Assembly: GCA_037179385.1 (NCBI GenBank)
Contig: CM074196.1
Span: 30,029,986 to 30,093,985, forward strand
Length of the DNA stretch: 64,000 nucleotides
Origin: Holothuria scabra
Lineage: Eukaryota; Echinodermata; Holothuroidea; Aspidochirotida; Holothuriidae
Direction of reading: 5' to 3'
Below the pieces are notes generated by a model. The model did no database searches. It saw only the letters and a program-made list of their open reading frames with translations, and had not been told where the DNA came from. Position 1 is the stretch's first letter, and every line of letters starts with the position of its first letter. The position numbers and the translations under genes were made by a program. This document shows positions 1-12,087 of the stretch, one piece after another.

Positions 1-3000
1 TTTTGCATTTCTCTGTTACGTAATTTGTTCAACTAAAACACTATATAAGGCACTACTGCTCAGTGTACAGAAAATTTTGAAGCGACTCATCGAGTTGGCT
101 CATGATTTTTCCAAACCTGTTAAGTTTTCTTCACAGATCAAAACAAATATTCAAACACAGATAATTCCCACATTCTCTAAAAAACATTATTTTACGAGTG
201 ATTTCTTAACGGTTTAATATTATGTTTTCACAAATTCGTGATCAGGCACTTTTCCAATAATGTACAAAACCTTAACAAGACAGGACACCACAAAAGTCAA
301 ATTTTAACTTCTAAACTCGTAACTACTAGATATGAAACTTGACTCATTAACTAATTATAAGCATTGTCGTGTGGTTGTGACTCTTTAACACTCTCATCAA
401 GTATCGACATCAATTCAATGAGCCCCTTTAAGAAAATCGGACCCCTCAAGCAGCCGGAAATGGACATTTCCCAGACTTTTCATAGAAATAAAGCAGTCGT
501 TCTGAGCGTCATTTGCAACAGAAGTTTCACTTCAATAGATGTTGCAAAACAACTTAATCGATAAATAATCAGAAATATACCAGATAAAAGTTACCAATAC
601 CATCAAGGGGAGGGATCAGTGCGAATATTATGACAGAAGATTTGAAAAAAAAAGTTATTTTTATTTGCCCTTGAGAACTGAAAAAATGGAGTATTTAGTA
701 TTGAAGGTCAGTCTGTCCAAAACCAAGATTGAAATTGGTTGAGGTATTTTGTTTACCGTGAAAAGAAAAAATGACTTTCTTTTCAGAATGTTTGAAAATC
801 TGGATCTTACATTTAAAGAAAAATTTGGAATTGTGAGAGTTTCCTTGAAGTATGTGGTCTCCTAGTAGGCAAAATGAAGAAGATCGTCTGCGGGGGTGGG
901 AGGGGGGGGGGGAGACTTATGTTTGGAGGGTTAACATTTTTTCGCATAGATGTAGGTTGTCGACAAAATTGGACCTATTCTCCCCGACGGGACCATCCTA
1001 CCTCGAAGGGGGACCATGGCTATCCGCTGGCTCCGCCCTTGCTTCTTTTTATACGATTTTCTCATTCAATGTCGTAAGGATGACTGAATTTTTAGTGTTA
1101 CGTATTTTATCATTCTGAAAGACTTTATGACGACATTGGAAAATGTAACCCAGAAATTTTGGACTTCTTTTTAACAAATGTTTTTTAGTTTACACTGAAG
1201 AAAAGCAGATATTCTGAAAATAAAGTTTTCTTTGTAAAGTAAATTGAAAATTTGGGGGTTTTAACTCTTTATCGAAGAATGCGCCATCACTATACGCAAA
1301 ATCAAGCAAATTATAGGGACGGTTGTTGGTTGAGGTTACATAGTTCATGATACTGATTAAGGATTTTTAACGAAACTGAGAACTTGTTATGGCTTTCATC
1401 TAACAAATAGCTTAAAGTTTGAGATTATTTTTGAATTCCTGTAGGGAAGATTTGAAATTTTACTTTCAATAATGGAATCTGCCGTTTTTGAAAGCAAAAA
1501 AGGCAGATCGTCGGGGACTGTTCGGAGTTAATTCATTTATTACCACCCTGGTTAAGGTCGCCCGAGGAATTCGAATCATTTCCTTTACGGGACGCCTGTC
1601 ATGTCCACCCGAGTTGGCGCCACCCTAGCTATAAGCACATATTATCTAGGATGCTTCCTGTGCAAGCTTCCGACCAGTGTTTGCCTGTTTTAATTTTCAG
1701 AGTCCAGCTAAATATGACACTCTGCAGATCCATCTTTCTTGCATTTTGAAGAAACCTTTCTCACTTCCTTCCCTATTCCTGACACTCCATTTTTGTCCCG
1801 TCATCTGTGCGGAGAATGACCCATTTGTTAGAAGCGACCAGCCTTTTAATAATCATGATTATGCTTAAAGAGGTAGTCAAACTTTGTCATGAACTTTTTC
1901 AAGGATTTTTGGTTTTCATGTGCACGACTGCACGGAGCATAACAAAACACCAAACGTCTCAACATATATACCACTTAAGTACTCCAAGAAACTTCTGATC
2001 TTGCCCGGGGAGGAGGGGGTTCTTGGCCCCGTGGAAATACCTCAATTATAATTTTCCACTCAAGGTTAATGGTGCATGGAAAAAGAGAACCAGTACCCTT
2101 TGTAAAATAGCTCCGACGGCATATTTAGATATAAACTTGCTGACATGAGAGCGCCATTTCGTTCTAGTTACAACTCTGCCAGGCCAGTTCCCTCTCTCCT
2201 AAAATAGCCCACTTCCGCAGCAGTGAAATGTTGATCAAAAATTTGTTAGCAGACTTGCCATTTGCCAAGGGTACCAAAATTTAAAATACGTAATTGGAAC
2301 ACTTTCACTTTAAGAGCAAACATTTTGCCCCCTGTCGAAAGGTGATTTTCCACAAAATCGAATCGCAAACAACATGATTGGGGAGAAATTTCCAACCTTT
2401 ATTGTAAGAAACAAAATCGAAAAGGACATGTTATATGATTTTTTTGTCAGAAATATCAGATCCACAAATACTCAGCTGTTTTTACGTTATTTACATAAGA
2501 GAGTTTGGAAGTTTGTTTTGGTGGCTATGCACATGAGCACATACTCCAAATCGTCGGCACAAACAAACCAATCCCGCACTCACAACACGCGTCCCAAATG
2601 TGATTTTACACGAAACTTGGTGACATATTCTTTTCTTATTCCAACCGTAACATAAGGAGGTATCATAAATGTGGTTCTGTGCAGAGGATTGTGTCCAAGT
2701 TGCACATTTGGTATAAAAATATCATTTTAATTTGGGTAAAGCAGGGCTGAATCTATCGGGTTGACAATTCAGATTTATGTTTCAGGGGCGGATCCAAGGG
2801 GGGGGGGGGTTACGACCTCAGCCCACCCCCTTTTCGCCACATCAACAATCAAAACACACGGAGAATCAGTCGTGCAACTCCCTCATACCCCGTTTTTTTC
2901 CTAGGTCAGTCCGCTTTTAGGAATGTCTATATCCGCACCTGTGTTGCATGTTCTGTTCTGAACGAAAACAGGAGAACGTCGTACACTATTTTGCTGAGAG

Positions 3001-3477
3001 CGGTTTGTGTAACTGAGACTATCCCCACGATTCCATTCGCAAACGAATAACCGAACTACAACCTTGGACAAAACTCCTTGGGACACCCCCGCTCCCCTTC
3101 GCAATGTTGACCACAGTTAGCCTATTCACGGCATACAGTCACTCTTTCAGCGCAACATTGAAAGGGGGAGCGGGGGAGGGGAATTCATGTAAGCCTTTGA
3201 ACTGAAATTCAAGAATATTATGGCAAAGTGTCCCAACAGTTTTGTCCAAGATTGTAGCTTATTAAAGAAAGAAATCAAATTAACTTAATGCAATTCTTCA
3301 TCACCCCAGACAGTTTCAATTTTTGCATCCTTCTTATTGTTATAACTTCTCCCACAGTTGTCTAAAATTATCCTCATCGAGGTAAAATGCTATGCTGCTT
3401 CAAGACAGTCAGTGAGCAATAAATGCAAAAATACCGGCCCTTATTAAACCAATTGGTTAGAAATTGAGCAGTAAAAC
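1..3477. other. Intergenic DNA without recognisable gene
   Basis: No open frame here resembles a known protein, and none shows a convincing start or splice context. A G-run preceded by a CAGGGGCGGATCC-like motif at about 2783-2812 looks like one end of a hAT-type non-autonomous element, but I found no partner end. G-rich purine runs also occur near 896-912. Confidence 0.6.
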
Positions 3478-3626
3478 CTTATCTAACTATGCAAATGGAC
3501 AAAGATTTGAAACAATATCACTTAATTAATCGAAAATCTCTCAGTTGCAATGTAAAACTCGCGAAAAATAACCAAGTTACTGTACACAGTACAAATTAGG
3601 ACAAAGACTTGAAACGATATCTCTTA
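3478..3626. repeat. 102-bp satellite, left part (interrupted array)
   Basis: About one and a half copies of a unit containing ACAAAGATTTGAAACAAT and CAGTTGCAATGTAAAAC. The landmark GGACAAAGA occurs at 3497 and 3599, 102 bp apart. The array breaks at 3626, where a transposon starts, and resumes at 6254, so this is the left piece of one array. Confidence 0.85.
3621..3626. repeat. Target site duplication (left), CTCTTA
   Basis: CTCTTA lies directly before the inverted-repeat end at 3627 and recurs at 6248-6253 directly after the other end. Removing the element and one copy restores a continuous satellite unit. Confidence 0.8.
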
Positions 3627-6247
3627 CATAGGCGGCGGAAGATGTTTTTTATTGGAGGTGCCACAAGTTTTCGGCAGCCGACATAATGATGACGCTGTAA
3701 ATCGTACGGTTTTGCGCGAAGCACAAAACCCCATTCGGCGTGGGGTCCAGGGGCCAATTAATTAAGGGCTGCTGTTGCGGTTCAGGGGGCGAAGCCCTGG
3801 TAGGGGTCCATGGGGGGATAGTTTTGTAGGGTGTGACTGGAGTTTATTTATCTAAGCGTAGCGCCACCATTGGTTGGCGCGGAGCGTCCAAAGAAAATTT
3901 TGGATTTTAAAACCTCCCAGATGGCTGGAAAAGGCATTTGCCAGGTTTATTTGCCCCTTAGTTCTGGTGAGAAAAATTTGTGATTTTTCTAGCATTAAAA
4001 TCCACTTCTGAGATACTGATTGGCTCAATTCATTACTCCACTGGACTATGTATCCTAGGATCGTAAATTCGGAATCCTGCAAGCAGCTGTTCCAGTGCAC
4101 GCCTGAGTAAGGTAGTTCCAGAGACGCAGGGGGAGCATTTCACTTTGTTGGCAAAGATTACTGCCCGAAAAATGTAATTCTGCCCGTAAGACAGTCAAAG
4201 CGGAGCGCCACAACTGGTTGGCGCGGAGCGTCCAGAAAATTTGATAATCCGTACCACTCAGACAGTCAAAAATGACATTTCCCACGCTTGTAAAGGGGAT
4301 CCAAGCAGTCACTTTATAAGTTTCCATTGCAGATAAAAGTACGCTCGTTCTTCATTAAATTCCGCCAGAAAGACTAAGCGGAGCGCCATCATTAGTTGGC
4401 GCGAAGCGTACAAAACATTTTTAAATATCCGAAGCCTCAGACAGTTGAAAATGGCATTTCTCGGGCTTATATGGGGATCCAAGCAATCGCTTTTGAGTTT
4501 CCTTTTGTAAAAAATGAAATTTAAATTCTGCTATGAAGCGGTCTAAGTGAAGCACTACCATAACTTGGGGCGAAACGTACAGGAAATTTTGAAAAATCTG
4601 ACAACTCCATACAGTCAAACGTGTCATTTTCTATGCTTTTAGGGTGTCTTAGAAGTCGCTAATTCGAGGTTCTGTTTGCACAAAAATGTTCACTTGAAAC
4701 TAAAATGCTGCTAGGAAGACTATCTGCGCCGAGCTTTACCACTGGTTGGCGCGAAGCGAACAGAAAATTTTGAAAAATTCGACCTCTGAGACAGTCGAAA
4801 ATGACATTTTCCAGGCTTATAGGGGCAAAGCAGTCTCTATTTGATCAGAAAATACCAGATAAAATGTGTCACTACCATCGATTAAACTGGTCCCGCATAT
4901 TTTCGGGGGAAACTTCAAGCCGGAATTGAAAAACATGCTAATGAATTTTACTCTTTTGCGACTCTTGGCTAAATTCAATATATATTGAAGAATTGTGTGC
5001 CCGAACTTCCGACTATATATGATTTTACTTTTAAAAAAATTAGGCCTATGAACTGTCACGTTAAAAGGTGTGTTGAAAAAAAGAAGACTTACGGGAAGAC
5101 ATTTTCACCCTGCATCACTAAAGTATCGAAAAACAAATAACCCGATTCTCATAACCATTGCCCGTATTTGGCTCTAGAGAAGGACAGATGGCAAACTTTT
5201 GGGCACCTGAACACCCTCCTGTCCATCCGTTGAATTAATTTGGCAGTTGAAACGTCCCACCATTTTTTTTTGCCCGGATATTTGACCATTTCGGGAAAAT
5301 TTTTGCAAGACTACATTGTGAAGTTGGGATGAGGAAAACCTTTTCTCACCTCTACCCAAATGTGTCGCAGATCTATTTTATTTTCCATGAAAATTGTACT
5401 TTAAATATAGCGTCTTCTGTTTTTCGGCAAAAATTTGAAGCTATTAAAATAATCGGTCATTTCATGTATTGTGTTACACAAGATTTAAAAAAGTCTCAAG
5501 AATAATTGTTTCTTTTAAGCCACAGGTTTTCCAAATGTGTGCCAATTTTTTTTTTATCACTTAACCTTTCATAACTATGTTACCCTAACTATGACACTTT
5601 TCCATTTTAGGGCAAATGCTTGAAAGAATTTGGATATTCGACAATTTCGGGCATTGTGTTGTGATTATATGTGAAGTAACGGTCATAGCTTTTTGAGCTA
5701 ATAGACTCAAGTATTCTATCCATCACCCCAAGTATGATTTGGAACGATTTTGTCCATCCCCAGGAATTGAAAAAAAATCCCTACATGAGGTAGACACATG
5801 CCAGATGCTTTAACCCACACCGATGTAGCTAATTTTAGCCACCTAAAATCCCTTAGAAAATTATCCATCCTGAAACCCAACAAGTAAAATTTCAACTAGA
5901 TTTCGAAGAAATCAAGCTTGTCACAGTCTACCTGAATTTATTCCGAAATTCAGAGTGGGGCAGAATACCCTGCAACTGTCTGAAGGGTGAAAATAAACTC
6001 GCCTACAAGTTATGGTTAATGTGAGGGTTCCAAAGGGCGAAGCTTCGCAACTTTTGAACTCTGAAAAGTAATATTTGAGCCAACGAATAGCCGAAATATA
6101 ATAAAAACAACTTTAATTTGTTTAATTACTTTTGAAAAATTTATTTTGCGACATTCAGTTATGGGGGGGGGGGCATGCCCTCCAAAAATCTCATAAAAAA
6201 TGATTGGGGGAGGACAGGCCCCCCTGCCCCCGCTTCCGCCGCCTATG
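3627..6247. mobile_element. Non-autonomous DNA transposon, 2.6 kb, 15-bp TIRs
   Basis: The element starts with CATAGGCGGCGGAAG (3627-3641) and ends with its exact reverse complement (6233-6247). It is flanked by 6-bp CTCTTA duplications and interrupts the 102-bp satellite. No transposase-like frame is visible; the longest frames are short and mostly translate G/C runs. Inside lie a GC-rich segment (about 3720-3830), a degenerate tandem array of a GCGGAGCGCC repeat (3852-4870) and about 1.3 kb of unremarkable AT-rich DNA. I cannot assign the superfamily. A 6-bp duplication is unusual for hAT (8 bp) and would fit few families, for example Dada or Polinton-type elements, whose other hallmarks I do not see. 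Confidence 0.75.
3852..4870. repeat. Degenerate tandem array of about 175-bp GCGGAGCGCC repeat
   Basis: Five diverged units begin with AAGCGGAGCGCC-like sequence near 3853, 4198, 4376, 4545 and 4722, so spacing is about 172-181 bp apart from a longer first unit. Each has an inner TTGGTTGGCGCGGAGCG-like half, then AAAATTTTG, a GACAGTCGAAAATGACATTT-like stretch and GGGGATCCAAGCAGTC. Dispersed single copies occur at about 12088-12260, 22735-22870 (minus strand) and 31390-31560. Confidence 0.75.
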
Positions 6248-6253
6248 CTCTTA
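6248..6253. repeat. Target site duplication (right), CTCTTA
   Basis: Exact copy of 3621-3626, directly after the right inverted repeat of the 2.6-kb element. Confidence 0.8.
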
Positions 6254-6840
6254 TTTAACCTTTCAGGTGCAATGTTAAACCCACGAAAAATAACCAAGGT
6301 ACTGTACATTGTAAAAATACGGACAAAGATTTGAAACAATTGGTCTATGTCTTAATTAACCAACAGTCTCTCAGGTGCAATGTAAAACCCACGAAAAATA
6401 AACAAGATACTGTGCAAAGTACAAATACGGACAAAGATTTGAAACAATATCTCTTAATTAACCGACAGCCTCTCAGTTGCAATGTAAAACCCACGAAAAA
6501 TGAACAAGTTACTGTACATAGTACAAATACGGACAAAGATTTGAAACAATATGTCTTAAAAACAGACAGCCTCTCATTTGCAATGTAAAACCCACGAAAA
6601 ATAACCAAATTACTGTACATAGTACAAATACGGACAAAGATTTGAAACAATATCTCTTAACAAACCGACAGCTTCTCAGTTGCAATGTAAAACCCACGAA
6701 AAATAACCAAATTACTGTACATAGTACAAATACGGACAAAGATTTGAAACAATATGTCTTAAAAACCGACAGCCTCTCATTTGCAATGTAAAACCCACGA
6801 AAAATAACCAAGTTACTGTACATAGTACAAATAAAGGAAA
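6254..6840. repeat. 102-bp satellite, right part (about six units)
   Basis: The landmark GGACAAAGATTTGAAACAA occurs at 6321, 6429, 6531, 6632 and 6734, giving periods of 101-108 bp. Neighbouring units are very similar. As 102 is divisible by three, minus-strand frames stay open across units and give artefactual 34-residue repeat proteins. These are not credible genes. Confidence 0.9.
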
Positions 6841-8875
6841 GCGTTCTCCGTAGGCACAATTTTACTGGAAGCGGAATGCCATCCGTTGGTGTTCAGTTCC
6901 GTTATTTTCCAGAAAACATGAAGTTTTATTCATCCAATAAAAAGTAATAAACGCTTACAGTGATGTGTGATGTCTCTAGATTAACAAGTTGCGCACTTCA
7001 ATGGTCGATACAACGCCCTCCTTTGAAGTACTTATGGTCGTCACAAGATTCTAACTAGGTTGGTCATATATTGCCATGTGGATATGATAGCCTTGATAGG
7101 ACATATTTAAGTAGGGTGCCACCATCAGTTGGAACGTTAACACCTACAAAACCAGCCAAAATGGCATTACATAAGTTTTGGGGGTCAAGATATGGGGGAA
7201 CGCGTCCCATCTTCCACCCGTGGCGTTATCTTTGTCACAAATAAAATTATTAACGATAGGACAAGGCCGAAGCATGCAAAAGTAGAATCACTTATATTTA
7301 TAAGAAATAAAATATTAGTTCCAACTATCTCATTGATGTATTTTTGTTGACGGTACGGAATCTTTACTTTCCGAAGAGCAACAGATTACTTCTATTATGG
7401 ATACACAAAAGTTGTGCTCTTCGTGTACATATATACCCCTACCTGCCGCAAAATTTCGGAATCATCATTGCCAACCACTTTAACAAAAACAGCCTTCGGT
7501 TGCACTGCCCCACACATTTTCAAAAATGTCCACACATTTTGAATGCACTTTGATTGACATTTATTCAAGCATTTATTCAAAACATAGTGTTTCCACGTGA
7601 CGTCATAAATGCTTAGCCACGCCAAATGCTGGACAAAATAAAAATCAACCGTCATCACGTTGGTTGTCAGCTACTTCAAGCTAGCTATGCGTGCTACACT
7701 GCAGTTTTTGTTCGGCAGTCAAGACTGAGGGCGGGGTTTATGACGTCAGTGAAAACACTCCGTAGCTTTAGTCTTTCACCCCTATTAAAGTCAGCTGCCT
7801 AGGCTGGTGGTGGACATTTTCGTTTCAACCCTGTAATGTCTGGATATATCAGCGGAGACAGTTGTGTTTGCATTTTACACTAACCCGTTGTTTTCGTTTT
7901 CGTTAAAGCAGGGCGCCCAACCACATCCCTATTTTGAAAGGGCATCCAGTATCTAGAGAGGGCACTAGCTAAGAGAGGGTTTGCAATTTTTCAGGTACGA
8001 AAATTTTTACTGGGACCAAAATGTGTAAACATGTATTCAATCAACAGGAACCTTCAGACTAGGGCAAGAAACCCACCCCCTTGACTAAGAGCCCGTGGAA
8101 GGAAGTAAACTAAGTATTTTAAAGATGTCTCTGTCCCCGAATTGTTCTTATTAACAGATTACTACAATGCTGAACCTGTTTTATGCAACGGAAGTACGCA
8201 TTATCTAAGGCTTCACATATATATAGCTTCTTAACAAATAAAGCAGTTTGATTAGAGGATATTTCAAGTTTCTATAACTTACACGAAACAACAGGAATCT
8301 AGTAACATTTTGATCTCACACATTAACAGATAATCTGGAAAAACGTATAAGAAGGTTGGTGCACTCTATATAAGGAAGGGGGGAGGGAGGGCATGCACCT
8401 TGAGCTGCACTAACTTTTGGACAAACATGCGTTATAATTATTTCCTTCATTGTGCAGCGGTGAGGGGGTGAAGGGATGTTCCAACGAGTTTAGTTTAACA
8501 ATGAAGCTCTATGGTCCAATCATTTCAAACTCGTGCAGATAAAGTTGCTATAAACTAGAAGGAATATCGAACAATTACGACAATCTGGATTGGTATAACA
8601 GTAGGCTAAATACCAGAGGGAAGCCTGTTATGTCAATGAAGGGATAGCTATCAGTCAAAAACTAATTCTCCTTGCTCATTATTGCTCGGGCTGTAGAGGG
8701 GTCGTTTTTACGACTTCCATCAACTACGAACGTGTGAAGGGGCTATAAAAGTAGTGCGTTTCTAATAAATCGAAGTTAAGTGCATGGGTTAGTGGAGGTT
8801 AAGGTAGACAGGTCGTGGGAATTACGATTCAGTCATATTCCTACGTACGGTATTCCCAGGATGTCGTAATGTATT
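6841..8875. other. Intergenic DNA without recognisable gene
   Basis: No supported gene. A weak relic of the GCGGAGCGCC repeat family (GGGTGCCACCATCAGTTGG, then AAAATGGCATT) lies at about 7113-7165. The rest is AT-rich single-copy-looking DNA. Confidence 0.55.
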
Positions 8876-9070
8876 TATGTATGCATGCATGCATACATAC
8901 ATACATACACACATACATGCATGCATACATACACACATACACACACACGCATACATATATACATACATACATACATACATACATACATACATACATACAT
9001 ACATACATACATACATACATACATACATACATACATACATACATACATACATACATACATAAATACATAC
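8876..9070. repeat. (CATA)n microsatellite
   Basis: About 195 bp of almost uninterrupted CATA/TATG repeats with ATGCATGC and CACACA variants at the left end. Long Tyr-Ile-His-Thr or Met-Tyr-Val-Cys frames on both strands are artefacts of the repeat. Confidence 0.97.
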
Positions 9071-9286
9071 CTACTGAATGGTCTCCCCTTGGAGAATATA
9101 GCTGTCCTTAGCTGCGCTCAGGGGCAATCTGACGCAACATTAAGCATCATTTGAAGTCAATTTTGCAAAATACTAGTATTACTTCTTTTACAGAATTCGG
9201 TTCACCATTGTATGCCTATTTGATGTGAAAGGTGCCGTTCATAAAATATCACACTATTGGTCAAATGAGAAATGATGTTTCTATTA

Positions 9287-9500
9287 AAGGCCTGATCCTC
9301 TCACCCCGAGAGGACGGTTCGAGCCCTGTTCGGGTCATACCGAAGACTGGAAAAAAGAACCTATTGCCGCTGGGTTAGGTGCTTATCATAAGCAATGGAG
9401 TAGGGAAAACAAGCCAGTAAGCCAAAACTGGAAAAAAAGCCGTGGCCGGCTCGACTTGAACCAATTGACTGGAAACTGGGCCGTTAATCTCCATCTAAAC
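9287..9500 (+). mobile_element. tRNA-derived SINE (copy A)
   Basis: A pol III B-box-like GGTTCGAGCCC sits at about 9315. It is followed by the family body: a GAACCTATTGCC-like start, GCAATGGAGTAGGGAAAACA, AGCCAGTAAGCC, GGCCGGCTCGACTTGAACCA and AACTGGGCCGT. The same body occurs at 31.6 kb, at 45.6 kb (minus strand) and, shorter, at 56.6 and 58.0 kb. The A-box half is degraded, with CCTCTC...GAGAGG forming a small stem. The right end lies about 45 bp past the stop codon of the first OAS-like gene, so it may contribute to that transcript's 3' end. Confidence 0.8.
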
Positions 9501-9545
9501 TTTCCTGACCTCACTTTGTTCAAACTATCAAATAGCGTATCATTT

Positions 9546-10676
9546 TTAGGATGTACTGTAGTAAAGAAACGCCATACTGAAACTGAGGCATAGACCTAAG
9601 AATGAACAAAAACACTTCTTGGTGAGACAGCACTCGCGTTCATTGTCATCGAAAAACAGATGTTTTTCCATTTCTTCTTCGCTATCGCTTTCGTCAGGGA
9701 ATGGAACGTAATAATCTTGGCAAAATATGTCATCAATGTCCAGCTTTTCCCCTGCATCAAAGAGCATCTCAGCTTCATCCAAACGGCTTAAGGTTGCTTT
9801 TGCATATGGCACCAACTGGAAAATTTTGCCACCGTTGCTCTCAGCATCTAAAAAGTTGTTGTATGGGTTGCATGGGTCTAAAAGAAGAGGAGATTCTGTC
9901 CATTTTGCTTTTGGGACGTCTTTTTCATGGTAGAAATATGTCCAATATATGTTTATAGAGTATGGAGATTCAAAGAGTTGAAGAAAACGTCTAAATCCCT
10001 CCACAATATCTTTACTTCCTTTTTGTAAGTCTGCAGCATACGCTCCCATATATTCCATGATGCTAGAACGACCATTAAAATAAACTGGTATTTTAGAACA
10101 CCAGTATTTGGCCAAACGGGAAAGAGAATGAGAGAACGAATCTCTTTTCTTTTCGAAAAGTACTGATGCACATGAAAGCGAAGTACTGTAGTAATGCCTT
10201 CTATCTTCCGGAATTTGTTTTACAAATTCCAAAGCTCTTTTGTGTTGTACCCTTACAGATTCTCCTTTTTTAAAACGACGACGTGGGCCCGAAGGAAGAA
10301 AGTTAACTGCGGGTAGCAAATCAATCTTGAAACCGTCGTAGCAAAACTTAATACCGTACTCATTTTTATCACAGTGGCATTCAGCCCTACGTTTGCAGGA
10401 ACACGGCAAAATGTTGTACAGTTCTTCAACTAAATCATGAAACGGAGGATGTTGATTATTGACGTAAATAATGACGTCAATATCCACTATGCCATGAATG
10501 GATGTTTTCTTCGGTATGCTACCGAAAGGTGTGATTCGATCAATAACACCACTTCCTTTAAAATGTGCTTGTATAACTCGTGACATTACACGGATCGTCT
10601 GTTTAGCTCGTGAAAAAAGACCGTTGTCGGGCGCCAGACCCTCTGCAAAGGTTTGTAATTTCCCTTTTAAGGACAT
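9546..10676 (-). CDS. OAS-like nucleotidyltransferase, tail-anchored (copy 1)
   Basis: 376 residues in one coding exon. The likely role is nucleotide polymerisation or second-messenger synthesis in innate immunity, as in 2'-5'-oligoadenylate synthases, where dsRNA triggers 2'-5' oligoA; the actual product and ligand here are unknown. Seen: FGS at residues 51-53 and D65-I-D67 (metal-binding pair), a third acid D119 in FKIDLLPAVNF, RLAKYW followed by SSIMEYMGAYA (OAS C-lobe helix), and LLLDPCNPYNNFL, matching the OAS C-domain LDPxxPxxN motif. A Cys cluster C92/C94/C100/C102 lies between catalytic strands. After an acidic stretch (DESDSEEEME) comes a Cys-rich patch (ECCLTKKCFC) and a final hydrophobic segment ending six residues or fewer from the C-terminus, which suggests a tail anchor. 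The ATG at 10676 was chosen because it aligns with the other copies and lies 4 bases after a splice acceptor; the open frame upstream is probably intron. Confidence 0.88.
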   Translation of the reverse strand: MSLKGKLQTFAEGLAPDNGLFSRAKQTIRVMSRVIQAHFKGSGVIDRITPFGSIPKKTSIHGIVDIDVIIYVNNQHPPFHDLVEELYNILPCSCKRRAECHCDKNEYGIKFCYDGFKIDLLPAVNFLPSGPRRRFKKGESVRVQHKRALEFVKQIPEDRRHYYSTSLSCASVLFEKKRDSFSHSLSRLAKYWCSKIPVYFNGRSSIMEYMGAYAADLQKGSKDIVEGFRRFLQLFESPYSINIYWTYFYHEKDVPKAKWTESPLLLDPCNPYNNFLDAESNGGKIFQLVPYAKATLSRLDEAEMLFDAGEKLDIDDIFCQDYYVPFPDESDSEEEMEKHLFFDDNERECCLTKKCFCSFLGLCLSFSMAFLYYSTS

Positions 10677-10712
10677 TTTCCTGCAAAAAAAGTTTATTTT
10701 TTTCAATTTCCA
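10677..10712 (-). promoter_or_regulatory. 3' splice acceptor of 5'-UTR intron, OAS-like copy 1
   Basis: On the minus strand a T-rich tract ends in TTTTTTTGCAG, then GAAA and the ATG. The AG is at 10681-10682, so the exon starts at 10680. The same arrangement precedes the other two copies. Confidence 0.7.
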
Positions 10713-12087
10713 GAACAATTACTTAATAGTTACATGTATGTAATTCAAGAAACCATGGACGTCGATTTGGTTGACAGGGGCGTGGCATTTCCCCCACGTT
10801 TTTGAGTATTGAGACGCTAACACATTTGTTTCTCAATTTTTTGACGAATGTATTAAGTTAGTTTCTCATCAGTCATCAGTCTCATCATCAGTTTAACCAC
10901 CATTTGTATATTACGTTGTTCTTTAATTAATATCGTTACAAACTGAACGCTCTCCGCGAATAACTCAAAATTATGGGGCTTTACAAAACTGCAATCACAA
11001 ATAAAATTCCCGTTCGCTAACAATTGCCACGAGCAGGGAACTCAGTTCCCTGCCATGATTTACCCCAAAATTGGATCACTTTGGAGAAAAAACGTCCCTC
11101 ATCCAAGGCAATTCATAATTGACCAACTAATTTATTGTGCCTTTCAAAACTGTCTTTAGCCTGAGTGCTTGAGCAGATGCAAATTGTATGGCATTGTTAA
11201 TAAAATGATTTGAAGGGAATTAAGACCAAAAAATGTCATCAGAACACTCTCTGTGTATGTTACATAATGTGAGTTATAGTCTGCACGTCGTATTGACTTT
11301 GGTGTCAATCAAAACCCATTCAGCAATCAAGAATTTTGCCTTGTCACAACCAATACACTTGGGGCGATGTTTGTCTAGTAAATGCAAAACCAAGAAATCG
11401 GGCTACTGGCCACGAGGAATAAACCCTTTAACCTGTTCACAGCAGTGGCGTTGCTAAGGTATTTTCCAGAGGGGCAAAAGTATGAAATTTCCCCAAAACT
11501 TTTCCGGTCAATGCGTATGAATTTCATATAAAATATGCAAATTTACCAGTATAACAACATTAACATGTCATTATGTAATATTACCTGTATTTTAATTTTA
11601 AAGTATAACATAGAGCAATTGGAAATAACAACATTCAGGCCTAGTATATTTATTTTGGTCAACAACATCTGGTTTATTTGTATGTACCAACGCAGTGGCG
11701 TACGCAGGATTTCTCCGAAAGAGAAGGGGGGGGGGCATGCACTTTGTTGAGTGATCGCCAATCTGGGGAGGGGTCTAAGGGAAAACCCTCCCCCTTTTAA
11801 TTTTTTGGAGTTTTCAAGGCGCCTAGATGCAAAATGGTGCAAGATTTTTGACGTTAACAGTAAGAGTCTTCAAAGTTGAATAGTGGTTGTTCATGAGGGT
11901 AAAACGGAAACTTTTGTGTCTTTACATGCATTCTTATGCCATTCACACTACCTTACGAAGTAAAACTCGTCTTTAAATGCGGCAAACTTCTAGGAGTCAA
12001 AATATAACAGCATCGATCGGTATAGGCGAAAGGGAGCATTTTAATTTGCGGTTTTCTCGGCCACAAAACGTTTTTCTGTCACAAAGA
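10713..12087. other. Intergenic DNA with hAT-like end motifs
   Basis: No gene recognised. CAGGGGCGTGG (about 10776), CAGTGGCGTTGC (about 11444) and CAGTGGCGTACGC (about 11694) resemble hAT-type terminal motifs followed by G runs. I found no matching right ends with target duplications. Confidence 0.5.

Noticed and set aside
6345..6859. Minus-strand frames of 101 and 116 codons with 34-residue repeats
   Set aside because: They translate a 102-bp satellite whose length is a multiple of three; no gene context.
8876..9070. CRISPR-like array
   Set aside because: Simple tetranucleotide repeat without spacers; no CRISPR array seen anywhere in this eukaryotic window.
8815..9154. Tyr-Ile-His-Thr and Met-Tyr-Val-Cys repeat proteins
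   Set aside because: Translations of the CATA microsatellite on both strands.
9546..10676. cGAS or Mab21 identity for the nucleotidyltransferases
   Set aside because: No cGAS-type zinc thumb seen, while LLLDPCNPYNN and RLAKYW match the OAS C-domain better. A cGAS-like product specificity cannot be excluded.
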